Shown piece by piece: positions 1 through 8,269 of a DNA stretch of 64,000 nt. Position numbers and translations under genes: made by a program. Under the pieces are notes generated by a model. The model saw nothing but the letters and a program-made list of their open reading frames with translations. It was not told where the DNA came from and made no database searches. Where the stretch lies: positions 1 to 64,000 of the forward strand of contig NZ_LGYZ01000107.1 of NCBI RefSeq assembly GCF_001310275.1, written 5' to 3'. Each line of letters starts with the position of its first letter. The first letter of the stretch is position 1. This stretch comes from Nocardia arizonensis. GTDB taxonomy: Bacteria > Actinomycetota > Actinomycetes > Mycobacteriales > Mycobacteriaceae.

Positions 1-3
1 CCC

Positions 4-363
4 ATGACCGACAACGACTCGCGCGAACAGATGATGAACCTGTCCGCGTGCACCCTGCCCACCGTCGAGCGCCCGACCCGGCTGGCCGAGTTCGACGACT
101 TCTTCGCCCGCTCGGTGAGCGCTGCGGCCCGCCCCGCCCCGACCCGGCTCGAGCTCCGGCTGATCGCGGGCGGGGACGCCGAACCGGTCGGGCGGGATCT
201 GGCCGCGCGGGAGTCGACGTGCTGCTCGTTCTTCACCTTCACCTTCACACCCGACACCGAAGGCGCGCTCGTGATGGGCATCGAGGTCCCCACCGCCCAC
301 CTCGATGTCCTCGACGCCCTCGACGGCCGCGCACGGGCCGCCGTCGCGGGAGCGGGTAGGTGA
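4..363 (+). CDS. Small Cys-Cys protein next to merR-like gene
   Basis: 119 residues. The clearest motif is a Cys-Cys pair (residues 73-74) inside ARESTCCSFFTFTF, followed by a C-terminal region rich in Ala and Asp. Small actinobacterial proteins of this look often sit beside MerR-type metal regulators; their biochemical role is not established. The stop overlaps the GTG start of the next gene (GTGA), so the two are probably translationally coupled and belong to one metal-response unit. The ATG lies three bases from the window edge, so its promoter and ribosome site cannot be seen, and an upstream start outside the window is possible. Confidence 0.7.
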   Translation: MTDNDSREQMMNLSACTLPTVERPTRLAEFDDFFARSVSAAARPAPTRLELRLIAGGDAEPVGRDLAARESTCCSFFTFTFTPDTEGALVMGIEVPTAHLDVLDALDGRARAAVAGAGR

Positions 364-830
364 CCGGGTTGCGCAGCGGGGAGCTTGCCGCGGCGGCGGG
401 GGTGAACTTGCAGACGCTGCGTTACTACGAGCGTCGGGGCCTGCTGGCCGAGCCGGAACGATCCCCGGGCGGGCACCGCCAGTATCCGGAGCAGGCGGTG
501 ACGGTGCTGCGGGTGATCAAAGCCGCCCAACGCCTCGGGTTCACCCTCGACGAGGTCGCCGACCTGCTCGAGGGCACCCGCTACGGACACCGACGTCCCG
601 ATGCCGGGCTGCGGGCCCGCGCGACCGCGAAACTCGCCGAAGTCGACGCCGAACTGGCCGAGTTGACCGCGGTGCGCGACACGCTGCGCGCGGCGCTGGC
701 CGCTGGCTGTGAGGACCTGATCGAGTGCAGCGAAAGCCCGTGCTGCCCGGTCCCGTTCGACCCGGCCGAGAGCCATCGGCGCACCGGAATCGACATCGAG
801 GTCGTGCGAGGTGATCGCCGTGGCCGCTGA
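360..830 (+). CDS. MerR-family transcriptional regulator, metal-responsive type
   Basis: 156 residues with a typical MerR winged helix-turn-helix at the N-terminus (RSGELAAAAGV, then TLRYYERRGLL and GGHRQY), a dimerisation helix (about residues 80-115), and a C-terminal metal-type loop with Cys117, Cys123, Cys128 and Cys129. Cys clusters at this position bind metal in MerR and its relatives; the mercury-type Cys near residue 82 is not visible, so the ligand could be another thiophilic metal. It overlaps both neighbours (4 bases upstream, 20 bases downstream), which suggests it regulates its own cluster. GTG start fixed by the overlap. Confidence 0.88.
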   Translation: MTGLRSGELAAAAGVNLQTLRYYERRGLLAEPERSPGGHRQYPEQAVTVLRVIKAAQRLGFTLDEVADLLEGTRYGHRRPDAGLRARATAKLAEVDAELAELTAVRDTLRAALAAGCEDLIECSESPCCPVPFDPAESHRRTGIDIEVVRGDRRGR

Positions 831-1170
831 CACCACCGAGACCGGGCGCCGCTGGTGGGTCTCGATCGGGCTCGGCGCGGTCCTGTGCGTGGGATGCTGC
901 CTGATCCCGATTCTGGCCGCAGCTGGGATCATGGGCGGCGGCGCCCTGCTGGTCAGCGTGTCCTGGCTGGAACCGGTCGGGTTCGGGCTGCTCGCGCTCG
1001 GCGCAGCCGGGCTGGTGTGGTCCCGGATACGCTCACGCCGACGCGGCTGCGCCGCCACCGCAGACGGCTACGCAGGCGGGTGCGGGGAATCCGGATGCGG
1101 CTGCACCCCACCACGACGGCAGCCGACAAGAGCCCGGTCGGTCCGGTTTCCTAGGCTGACCGGGTCATGA
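811..1170 (+). CDS. MerT/MerF-like small membrane protein
   Basis: 119 residues with two predicted membrane helices (about 15-43 and 50-71). The first carries Cys26, Cys29 and Cys30 in VGCCLIPIL, resembling the Cys-Cys pair of the mercuric transporters MerT/MerF in their first helix. A second cysteine group, GCGESGCGC, lies in the C-terminal tail. Family knowledge suggests movement or capture of a soft metal ion across the cytoplasmic membrane; the substrate is inferred. The GTG at 811 lies inside the MerR gene; a second GTG at 820 is an alternative. No mercuric reductase (merA) is present in the window. Confidence 0.6.
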   Translation: MIAVAADTTETGRRWWVSIGLGAVLCVGCCLIPILAAAGIMGGGALLVSVSWLEPVGFGLLALGAAGLVWSRIRSRRRGCAATADGYAGGCGESGCGCTPPRRQPTRARSVRFPRLTGS

Positions 1171-1667
1171 CCGTCACGCGGTCGAACCTGTTGTTCGGCG
1201 ATCGCGTCGCGCTTTTCATGCCAAGGCCACCACTGCCACGATCCGTGCCGACCTCATCGAAGTCCCTGCACGACTGGCATACTCTGGCCGACAACAGATT
1301 TGACGAGTTTGTCTTTGAGTAGCCGATTGTCGGACATTCGAGAAGGTCGCCGGTCAGCGTCGTTCAAGCGGTTCGGCCACTTCTGAGCGGTGTGGTCGAG
1401 GTGTTCGCGTAGGGGTGGTCGAGTGCTACCGCGGTGTGTCGACGCCCCGAGCCCACCGTCCGGTTGGGGCGACCCAGCTGGCCACCGTCGATGTTGCGTC
1501 CCGGCGGGTAAAAATTGTTCTAGTTCCGATCTTTTGCAGACGTGATACTGGATCGTGTCTGTGACCCAAGGGGACTAGCTGATCGAGACCCGGAATGGGT
1601 TGCAGGGTCTGGCGAACGGGGGCCTGGCCGATTCAATCCGAGATGGATTTCCACTAGAGGAGGAACG
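1167..1667. other. Gene-poor stretch with a possible 51-residue ORF
   Basis: About 500 bases without a convincing gene. An ATG at 1167 opens a 51-codon frame ending at the TAG at 1320-1322. Its product has no recognisable domain and its codon use is less GC-biased than the neighbours, so it may be a decayed gene end. From 1323 to 1667 no coding sequence is evident; this part presumably holds the promoter of the secreted protein that follows, with AT-richer sequence near 1508-1540. Confidence 0.3.
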
Positions 1668-2042
1668 ATGAGGAATGTTCGTCAGCCTTTGCTGCCGATC
1701 ATGATGGCGGTGGCGGGACTTCTTGCCGGAGCGTCGGTGTCGCCACCTGCAGCAGAGGCAGCGGTTCGGGCAGAGTGCGTGCCTGGCGAGGCGAACTCAT
1801 GTTTTTGGAGCGGCGCCAATTTCACCGGTACCTTTGAAGGTATTACGAGTACCCCTGGTGAGTGCAATAAGTTCTTAACCATTCCCTCGGCGGGATCGGT
1901 GAGCAATGTCAGCGACAGGTACACGCTGTTCGTCCACGAGAACCCCGACTGCACCGGCCGGCAACCCTACTTGCTCCCCGGCACCTCCAGCGGGGATGTG
2001 GGATTCCTGATCCAGTCCTTCCACCTGACGTACTTCCCGTAG
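1668..2042 (+). CDS. Small secreted protein, peptidase-inhibitor-I36-like
   Basis: 124 residues. An N-terminal signal peptide is clear: basic start (MRNVRQP), hydrophobic core, and an Ala-rich cleavage region (PPAAEAAV, about residue 33). The mature part of roughly 90 residues has four Cys and motifs such as CFWSGANFTGTFEG that resemble the beta-gamma-crystallin/I36 inhibitor fold of actinomycete secreted proteins. The start at 1668 is chosen because AGAGGAGGA stands just upstream and the signal peptide begins there; the frame is open further upstream (to 1542) but that stretch looks non-coding. Monocistronic. Function is inferred only from fold resemblance. Confidence 0.6.
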   Translation: MRNVRQPLLPIMMAVAGLLAGASVSPPAAEAAVRAECVPGEANSCFWSGANFTGTFEGITSTPGECNKFLTIPSAGSVSNVSDRYTLFVHENPDCTGRQPYLLPGTSSGDVGFLIQSFHLTYFP

Positions 2043-2093
2043 TCGCTCTGACTGAGATCCCGGGCTCCAACACCCGGAATCCCGAAAGCCGAG

Positions 2094-2441
2094 ATGAACG
2101 GCATCTATGGCGCGTGTACGAGCCCGGCATTCTTGGTCGCCGACAGCGCGGCCGTGGCGCGCGCCGCCGGCGAGGATCGCAAGTCTGTCGATCCAGTGGC
2201 GTCACCGCGGTAGTGCTGTCTATCCCCGGCGACCGCCTTGGCCGTGCTCGAGATCGGCGACCGGGTTCCGCAAGTGGCGCGGCGCCGAACAGTTGCTTCA
2301 GAAGGCCCGCGAATTCACCGCACAGGGCGTGACGATCACCCTGCTGGCCGGGAGGAGGCGGTTGCCGAGGCGGTGTTGGATGTTATCCTCAACGGCCCCA
2401 ATGCCTCTGAACCTGCAAGAGCAGCGTATCAGCATCCATGA
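2094..2441 (+). pseudogene. Possible frameshifted gene remnant
   Basis: Protein-like fragments appear successively in three frames. An ATG at 2094 gives a 39-residue piece ending at the TAG at 2211-2213. A stretch around 2290-2350 reads EQLLQKAREFTAQGVTITLL in one frame, and the adjacent frame continues EEAVAEAVLDVILNGPNASE up to the TGA at 2439-2441. This looks like a coding region broken by frameshifts. The original family is not recognisable to me. Confidence 0.3.
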
Positions 2442-2457
2442 GCGCGAAGGCAACGGA

Positions 2458-2745
2458 ATGAGAGCTCCGCGAGAGAAACCTGACGACGCGGCGCTCCGAG
2501 CCGGCTTCGAGCGTGAACTCACGTCCGCGCTGGCTGGAGAAGGGGTCAGTATCCACTCCTACCTGGACTTTCGAACCTTCGAAGCCTTGGCTGCGGTCTC
2601 CGGCCGGCACCCGAACCCTCCCTCTGAGCTGATTGAAGCCGCGCACGCGGCTTTCGCTGCACAGCTCGACGGATCCACCGCGAAGGCCGAACAAGAGAAA
2701 CTGCCATGGTTCGCCCGCGAGGGCGATGACACAACCCCGCGTTGA
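2458..2745 (+). CDS. Small hypothetical protein
   Basis: 95 residues, acidic, helical in appearance (AALRAGFERELTSAL; ELIEAAHAAFAAQL) and without membrane segments or known motifs. The ATG at 2458 has GAAGG about seven bases upstream. The open frame continues upstream to 2107 but that part is Arg-rich and looks non-coding, so the short form is preferred. It follows the broken sequence at 2094-2441 and may itself be the end of a decayed gene. Not recognised. Confidence 0.4.
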   Translation: MRAPREKPDDAALRAGFERELTSALAGEGVSIHSYLDFRTFEALAAVSGRHPNPPSELIEAAHAAFAAQLDGSTAKAEQEKLPWFAREGDDTTPR

Positions 2746-3159
2746 CACGGTCAATCCTGGGTGGCGCGGCCCGCGCTGTGCGCCCACCTCTCCTCGTTGA
2801 CAGCAGTCGGCGGACCTGTCCCCGCTACTACAGAGTGCGGTACTGACCGGTAGTTTTCAGGACCGCCCTCAAGCTTTGTCGAGGTTCTTGGCAATAGCGT
2901 TGGCATCATGCCGAAACGACTGTGCACGGTCCGTGCCGATCAGGTCGCGGGCGAGGGGCAGTTGGGTGTGCCGAATCGCCGACAGGTCCCTGAACGCACC
3001 GGCACCGCCGTATCGTGTGCACACTATTCACCGAAGTCCTTGGTTTAGTCTCGAAAGTCCTTCTGTCGCAAGAGGACATGATCGACCAAGGCGCTTCGAC
3101 CAAGATCAACCAGGGTCCGTCCTCAGCGCAGGCGACGACCCCGCAGCTCGAGACTCGAG
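2746..3159. other. Gene-poor stretch with a decayed minus-strand fragment
   Basis: About 410 bases without an intact gene. On the minus strand, roughly 3030 to 2871, one frame reads like the C-terminal end of a protein (RDLIGTDRAQSFRHDANAIA, then a TGA near 2871), preceded by a stop at about 3030. No family could be assigned. The remainder shows no clear feature. Confidence 0.25.
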
Positions 3160-3819
3160 CTAGGCGGCGGAGTCGTCCAGCGGTGGGTTCAACGAGGGCA
3201 ACGGGAGCAGGCAGATTGCGTGGGCTTCCTCGGGCGGCAGGCCGAACATGCGTAGTAGGTCCTCGGTCACCTGGTCGGCGGCCTCGGCATCGTCACGTTC
3301 GGGATGGTCGTGCAGCAGTCGCCCGAGGCACAAGGCCGCGCCCGCGACGATGGTCATCGACAGTTCCGGGTCGCGAATGTCGAAGCGTCCGGCTTCGGCT
3401 GCCGCCTCGATGTCGCGGCGCGCGCGGGGTGCGAGTCCTCGGTCCGAATTCGCGAGGCGGAGTCCGTCGTTGAGCAGGACCTTGCTGAGGGTTGGGTGCA
3501 GGCGATGCAGGCGGCCGGTGAGGCGGAAGCTTTGCGCGAAGACCTCGGCCGTATCATCGATGTCCGCGCACAGCAGGTCGAGCATTGCGCCGTGGCGGTC
3601 GAGCGCCTCTTCGACGGCGGCTTGGAACAGCTCCTCGCGGCTGGCGAAATGGTTGTAGAACGACCCCATGCCGACGTCGGCGGCCTGGGTGATCTCGAGG
3701 ATCGGCACGTTGATCCTGCCCTCGGCCAGCAGTGATTGCGCCGCGCCGACCAGCGCGGCGCGGGTGCGGGCCTTGCGGCGTTCCAGGCGGTTGGGTTCGG
3801 AGCCGTTGTGTGCGGTCAT
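3160..3819 (-). CDS. TetR-family regulator of the adjacent catabolic operon
   Basis: 219 residues: N-terminal TetR helix-turn-helix (ARTRAALVGAAQSLL through VGMGSFYNHFASREELFQ) and a C-terminal helical ligand domain. The ATG at 3819 is chosen because AGGAGA lies eight bases upstream; in-frame upstream ATG (3852) and TTG (3870) have no such site. It is transcribed away from the dioxygenase operon. The space between them holds two near-identical 14-bp palindromes. TetR proteins in this arrangement usually repress both directions and are released by a pathway substrate or CoA thioester; the ligand here is unknown. Confidence 0.88.
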   Translation of the reverse strand: MTAHNGSEPNRLERRKARTRAALVGAAQSLLAEGRINVPILEITQAADVGMGSFYNHFASREELFQAAVEEALDRHGAMLDLLCADIDDTAEVFAQSFRLTGRLHRLHPTLSKVLLNDGLRLANSDRGLAPRARRDIEAAAEAGRFDIRDPELSMTIVAGAALCLGRLLHDHPERDDAEAADQVTEDLLRMFGLPPEEAHAICLLPLPSLNPPLDDSAA

Positions 3820-3873
3820 CGATGCGTCTCTCCTGCTGTGCAGATCCGCCATCTTAGCCGTTTGAGTCAATGT

Positions 3874-3887
3874 TGACGGAATCGTCA
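3874..3887. promoter_or_regulatory. Candidate TetR operator 1
   Basis: TGACGGAATCGTCA, an imperfect palindrome that differs from the site at 3918 only at its two central positions. It lies within a wider inverted repeat, AGTCAAT (3865-3871) and ATTGACT (3894-3900). Position between the divergent TetR gene and catabolic operon supports an operator role. Confidence 0.6.
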
Positions 3888-3917
3888 GACATTATTGACT
3901 GACGTCGCTCTCGTAAG

Positions 3918-3931
3918 TGACGATATCGTCA
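3918..3931. promoter_or_regulatory. Candidate TetR operator 2
   Basis: TGACGATATCGTCA, a perfect 14-bp palindrome, 44 bp centre to centre from the related site at 3874-3887, about four helical turns, so two dimers could bind the same DNA face. It ends 21 bases before the dioxygenase start codon, well placed to block transcription. Confidence 0.65.
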
Positions 3932-3952
3932 GTGGATGGAAGGGAGTGGTCG

Positions 3953-5086
3953 ATGAGCGGCCATCACGATGTGCACAGCGATCTGCACAGCGAACAGGGG
4001 GCGCGCGCGGGCGAACATCCGGGTCGGGCGAGCAATCCCGTGGTCAAGGTGCTGGATCTGGCCTGGCTGGAGTTCGAGAAGCCCGACCTGGATCGGGCGG
4101 AGGCGTTCGCCCACGCCTTCGGCTTCGCCACCGCGCTGCGAACGGCCGACGAGTTACAGTTGCGCGGCACCGATCCGGGCGCGCCCTGCGTGCTCATCCG
4201 GCGCGGCGGTCGCTCACGTTTCATCGGTCCGGCCTTCCGGGCCGCCGATTCCGCCGATCTGCTGCGGCTCGCCGCCGCGACCGACACACGACCCGTGCCG
4301 CTGCCGGAGTCGGTGGGCGGACTGACCGTCGACCTCGAAGATCCGAGCCGCCTGCGGGTGCGGGTGGTCGCCGAGACCCATGAACTCGAGGCGTTGCCTA
4401 CGCAACGGTCCCACCTGTTCAACTTCGGGCACGAGGTGGTCCGGGTCAATGCCACCCAGCGGCCGCCGCGGGCGCCCGCACGCGTGCGGCGGCTCGGACA
4501 TGTGGTGGTCCAGACGACGAAATACCGCGAGACCCTCGACTGGTATCTGCGAAATCTGGGGCTGATCGTCAGCGATTTCCTCTACTACCCGGGCCAGCGT
4601 GAGCGCGGACCGGTCATGAGTTTCATTCGCTGCGACCGGGGTTCGGTGCCGACCGATCACCACACGCTCGCGCTGACACTCGGCCCGTCCAACCGATACG
4701 TGCATTCCGCGTATCAGGTCGCCGATCTGGACGCGCTCGCGGCCGGTGGGGAATACCTGCGCGAGCGGGGCTATCACCGATCGTGGGGAATCGGGCGCCA
4801 TATCCAGGGCAGTCAGATCTTCGACTACTGGCGCGATCCTGATGGGTTCATGGTCGAGCATTTCAGCGACGGCGACATGTTCGACCACACGCTGGAGCCG
4901 GGCTGGGCGCCGATGAGCGCTTCGGGTCTGGCGCAGTGGGGTCCGCCCGCGACCAAGGATTTCCTCGGCATCAAGCCCGGCGCCGACTCGCTGCGTGAAC
5001 TGCGCGCGATCACCGAGGCCCTGCGTGAAGACAACGAATTCGATCTTCGCCGCCTGCGCGGCCTGTTGAAAGTGGCCAATTCATGA
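3953..5086 (+). CDS. Extradiol ring-cleavage dioxygenase (VOC superfamily)
   Basis: 377 residues, two tandem VOC modules as in type I extradiol dioxygenases (BphC/catechol 2,3-dioxygenase class). The C-terminal module carries the likely Fe(II) triad: His183 (RLGHVVVQT), His251 (YVHSAYQV) and Glu302 (MVEHFSDGD). The N-terminal module has lost those residues, as is usual. It would open a catechol-type ring next to the hydroxyls. The ATG at 3953 follows GGAAGGGAG; an upstream in-frame GTG at 3917 lies inside the operator and is rejected. First gene of a five-gene operon; its stop overlaps the next start (ATGA). The exact substrate cannot be read from the sequence. Confidence 0.88.
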   Translation: MSGHHDVHSDLHSEQGARAGEHPGRASNPVVKVLDLAWLEFEKPDLDRAEAFAHAFGFATALRTADELQLRGTDPGAPCVLIRRGGRSRFIGPAFRAADSADLLRLAAATDTRPVPLPESVGGLTVDLEDPSRLRVRVVAETHELEALPTQRSHLFNFGHEVVRVNATQRPPRAPARVRRLGHVVVQTTKYRETLDWYLRNLGLIVSDFLYYPGQRERGPVMSFIRCDRGSVPTDHHTLALTLGPSNRYVHSAYQVADLDALAAGGEYLRERGYHRSWGIGRHIQGSQIFDYWRDPDGFMVEHFSDGDMFDHTLEPGWAPMSASGLAQWGPPATKDFLGIKPGADSLRELRAITEALREDNEFDLRRLRGLLKVANS

Positions 5087-6021
5087 GCACATCCGTACTC
5101 CGCACCGCCGACGCCTGGTGGGTGCGGACCCCCGCGGGCGCGGCCCGCGTCGACACCGCGGCGACCACCACGCGGGAACTGCTGGCCGATCGCGACGCGA
5201 TCGCCGCGGCCGCCGTCGACGCGGAAGTCGTCGCGGTGGAAAGCCTTTCGCTGATCTCACCGGTGACCGCACCGTGCCGGGTGGTGGCGCAGATGACCAA
5301 CTTCGCCTCGCATGTGAAGGATTCGGGCATGGACCCCGAGACGGTGCCGCTGACCTTCTTCCGCAAGGCATCCGGATCGATCAGCGGACCTTACGACGAC
5401 ATCATCCGGCCCGCGCATGTGCGACTGCTCGACTACGAAGTGGAGATCGGCCTCGTCTTCGGCCGCGATATGCCGGTCGGCTCGGAGATCACGGCGGACA
5501 ACCTCGCCGACTACATCGCGGGCATGGTCGTCACCAACGATGTGTCCGCCCGCGATGTCCAGTTGCCGAAGACCCAGTTCTACGAGGCGAAGTCGTATCC
5601 CACTTTCACCCCGGTCGGACCGGCGCTGGTGCTGCTGGACGCCGATGAGCTCGAGCGGTTCGGCGATCTGCGGCTGCGGCTGTGGGTCAACGGTCAAGCG
5701 CGCCAGGACATGACGGTGGCGGACATGATCTACCGGCCCGTCGAGACCCTGGCGGCGCTGACCCGATTCCAGCGGATGGACGCCGGGGACCTGCTGCTCA
5801 CCGGCACCCCGGTCGGCACCGCGATCAGTGCGCCGCACAAGGCCGTGGAGATCATCGGCTCGCTGCTGCCGCCGAAGGTCAAGTGGAAACTGTTCTTCCA
5901 GGGACAGGCCAAGAATCCGAAGTATCTGAAGGACGGGGACGTGGTCGAGGCCGCGATCGGCACCGACGACAGCGCCATCGACCTGGGCCGCCAGCGCACG
6001 GTCGTGAGGTACGCGCGTTGA
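5083..6021 (+). CDS. Fumarylacetoacetate hydrolase-family protein
   Basis: 312 residues. The C-terminal two thirds match the FAH fold: metal-ligand region DYEVEIGLVFGRD, then VTNDVSARDVQ, and the LLTGTPVGT motif near the end. Family members hydrate or cleave C-C bonds of 2-hydroxydienoates and acylpyruvates downstream of ring opening. Placement directly after an extradiol dioxygenase suggests it acts on the ring-cleavage product, as hydrolase, hydratase or decarboxylase. ATGA overlap with the upstream gene and TTGA overlap with the downstream gene indicate translational coupling. Confidence 0.88.
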   Translation: MSTSVLRTADAWWVRTPAGAARVDTAATTTRELLADRDAIAAAAVDAEVVAVESLSLISPVTAPCRVVAQMTNFASHVKDSGMDPETVPLTFFRKASGSISGPYDDIIRPAHVRLLDYEVEIGLVFGRDMPVGSEITADNLADYIAGMVVTNDVSARDVQLPKTQFYEAKSYPTFTPVGPALVLLDADELERFGDLRLRLWVNGQARQDMTVADMIYRPVETLAALTRFQRMDAGDLLLTGTPVGTAISAPHKAVEIIGSLLPPKVKWKLFFQGQAKNPKYLKDGDVVEAAIGTDDSAIDLGRQRTVVRYAR

Positions 6022-7952
6022 CCGACCACACGACCCTTGATGTCACGGCCGAGGAACTGCTGTGGCCCCGATACGCCGACCCGAGCGACCTGGCCGACAT
6101 CGAAGCGGTGCCCCTCGCGCAGCGCGGTCTGCCCGAATCGACCTACGCCCTGCTCGTGCGAGCGGCGACAAGCCGGCCCGAACGCACCGCGCTCACCGTG
6201 TTACCGGAGGCATCGCGCTGGCGAGAATCCGCGCAGCGCAGCTACTCCCAACTGCTGGCCGATGTCCACCGGTACGCGAACCTGCTGCACGCGCTTGGCG
6301 TGCGCCGCGGCGACGCGGTCGCGCTCATCGCCCCCAATTGCGCCGAGCTCGTCCCCGCGACCCTGGCCGCGCAGCTCGCGGGTATCGCCGCGCCGATCAA
6401 CGGCGGACTCGCACCCGGCCACGTCGCCGAACTGCTGCGCCGCTCGGGCGCCCGGGTCCTGATCACCGCCGGTCCCGAACTCGCGCCCGACACATGGACC
6501 GCCGCACGGGAACTGGCCGCGCGCGGTCTCGTCGACGCCCTGCTGGTGCTGCGTCCGACCAAGGCTACGGAGCCGCCGCCGGAACTGCCCGCGATCGCGG
6601 ACGTCGTGATCGGCTATCTGGATGCCGTGGCCGCCGTGCAGGATTCGACCCGCTTCCTGGGCCAACCGCCGACGGCGTCGGATCTGGCGGCGTTGTTCCA
6701 CACCGGCGGGACGACCGGTGTGCCGAAGCTGGCCGCGCACCGTCACTCCGGCGAGGTCGCCAACGCGTGGATGATCGCCGCCAACTCCATGCTCGACGAG
6801 GAGTCGGTGATCTTCGCGGCACTGCCGCTGTTCCACGTCAACGCGCTGGTAGTGACTCTGCTCGCGCCGCTGTTTCGTGGCCAGTCGGTGGTGTGGGCCG
6901 GTCCGCTCGGATACCGGGACTTCGCGTTGTACGGGCAATTCTGGAATATCGTGGCGCACTATCGGATTGCCGCGATGAGCGCGGTGCCGACGGTATACGC
7001 GGTGCTGGCTCAATGCCCGATCGACGCCGACATCTCGAGCCTGCGCTACGCGATGGTCGGCGCCTCGCCCCTCCCGCTCGCGGTGCGGGAGAACTTCCAG
7101 CAGCACACCGGGGTCACCCTGGTCGAGGGCTACGGCCTCACCGAGGCCACCTGCGCGACCGCACGCAGCTTCCCCGACGTTCCCAGGCCCGGCGCGGTGG
7201 GCCAGCGCATGCCCTACCAGCAGGTCGCGGTCGTCCGCACGGGCGAAGACGGGCCGTGGGAGCGACTGCCCGCGGGAGAGACCGGCGTGCTGGCCATCAG
7301 CGGCCCCACGGTTTTCGCCGGATACGTCACCGGCCGTGACGAACACGGCCACCGCCTCGACTGGCTGGGCACCGTGGTCGAGGGTTGGCTCAGCACGGGC
7401 GATCTGGCCCACATCGACGACGAGGGATTCGTTCATTTGCACGGTCGCGCGAAGGATCTCATCATCCGCGGCGGCCACAACATCGATCCCGCGGGCATCG
7501 AGGACGCCTTGCTGAGCCACCCGCAGGTCAGTGCGGCCGGAGCGGTCGGGCGACCGGACGTGCACGCCGGTGAAGTCCCGGTCGCGTATGTCGCGCTGAC
7601 CGGCGGTGCCGATGTCACCGAGGACGACCTGGTGGCCTGGGCCGCCCAACGGGTGCACGAACGCGCCGCCGCGCCCAAGACGGTCACCATCCTCGACACG
7701 CTGCCCGTCACCGATGTCGGCAAACCGTACAAGCTGGGGCTGCGCGCGGACGCCACCCGCCGCGAACTCCTCGACGCGCTGGCCATCGTCTCCGGCGTCG
7801 CCGCTGTCACCGCCGCCGTCGAGGACGGCGCGATCGCCGCCATTGTCACGCTCGACTCCGACTCCGACTCCGACCCCGACGCCGACCGCGACGAGGTCGA
7901 GGCGATCCTCGGCCGCTATGCGATCGACTGGAGAATCGAGGTGCGGCGATGA
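6018..7952 (+). CDS. Acyl-CoA synthetase (AMP-forming)
   Basis: 644 residues, ANL superfamily. Motifs in order: phosphate loop FHTGGTTGVPK (about residues 226-236), YGLTEATC (about 370), STGDLAHIDDEGF (about 459) and GRAKDLIIRGG hinge. The C-terminal lysine region reads VTDVGKPYK. It would activate a carboxylic acid with ATP and CoA. A low-complexity Asp/Ser run sits near the C-terminus (about residue 615). TTG start at 6018 is inferred from the overlap with the preceding stop. In the operon it may activate the aromatic substrate or a side-chain/ring-cleavage acid. Confidence 0.87.
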   Translation: MTDHTTLDVTAEELLWPRYADPSDLADIEAVPLAQRGLPESTYALLVRAATSRPERTALTVLPEASRWRESAQRSYSQLLADVHRYANLLHALGVRRGDAVALIAPNCAELVPATLAAQLAGIAAPINGGLAPGHVAELLRRSGARVLITAGPELAPDTWTAARELAARGLVDALLVLRPTKATEPPPELPAIADVVIGYLDAVAAVQDSTRFLGQPPTASDLAALFHTGGTTGVPKLAAHRHSGEVANAWMIAANSMLDEESVIFAALPLFHVNALVVTLLAPLFRGQSVVWAGPLGYRDFALYGQFWNIVAHYRIAAMSAVPTVYAVLAQCPIDADISSLRYAMVGASPLPLAVRENFQQHTGVTLVEGYGLTEATCATARSFPDVPRPGAVGQRMPYQQVAVVRTGEDGPWERLPAGETGVLAISGPTVFAGYVTGRDEHGHRLDWLGTVVEGWLSTGDLAHIDDEGFVHLHGRAKDLIIRGGHNIDPAGIEDALLSHPQVSAAGAVGRPDVHAGEVPVAYVALTGGADVTEDDLVAWAAQRVHERAAAPKTVTILDTLPVTDVGKPYKLGLRADATRRELLDALAIVSGVAAVTAAVEDGAIAAIVTLDSDSDSDPDADRDEVEAILGRYAIDWRIEVRR

Positions 7953-8269
7953 CAACCGCGTCGAAGGTGCTCGGAGGTGTGTTTGCGGCCGAATTCCTTT
8001 CCCTGGGTGCGGCCGAGGTCGCGGCGATGCGTGAGCGCGCGGCGCATCTCGGGTACTCCACCGCCGCCTATCGCGGAATCGGCGCGGGCGAGATCCTCGC
8101 GGCCGGTGGGGTGCTCCTGGGATCGGTCCGTCCCGTGATCGGCCGGACGGCCGGTGCGGCCGCCTGCCACCTCCGGAATGGTGACGGCGCAACCGAAATC
8201 GCGCCCGCGACCGGTGCGGCTCTGGTCACCGCGGCCTATGTGGCCATGTCGACGAGTGAATCCCGATGA
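7949..8269 (+). CDS. Small DoxX-like membrane protein
   Basis: 106 residues with about three hydrophobic segments (KVLGGVFAAEFLSLGAAEVA; AGEILAAGGVLLGS; ALVTAAYVAM), resembling the DoxX-like small membrane protein family found beside actinomycete oxygenase genes. No catalytic residue is obvious. Overlaps both neighbours by four bases, so it is an integral part of the operon rather than a chance ORF. A role in substrate entry or in supporting the monooxygenase is conceivable but unproven. Confidence 0.6.
   Translation: MTTASKVLGGVFAAEFLSLGAAEVAAMRERAAHLGYSTAAYRGIGAGEILAAGGVLLGSVRPVIGRTAGAAACHLRNGDGATEIAPATGAALVTAAYVAMSTSESR

Noticed and set aside
1167..1322. Transposase remnant
   Set aside because: The 51-codon frame shows no transposase motif, and no terminal inverted repeats flank it.
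3917..3952. Upstream GTG as the start of the dioxygenase
   Set aside because: The GTG is inside the operator palindrome and lacks a ribosome site; ATG 3953 follows GGAAGGGAG.
6201..8192. A 663-codon minus-strand open frame opposite the acyl-CoA ligase
   Set aside because: Composition is typical of an antisense shadow in high-GC DNA; the plus-strand ligase has all family motifs.
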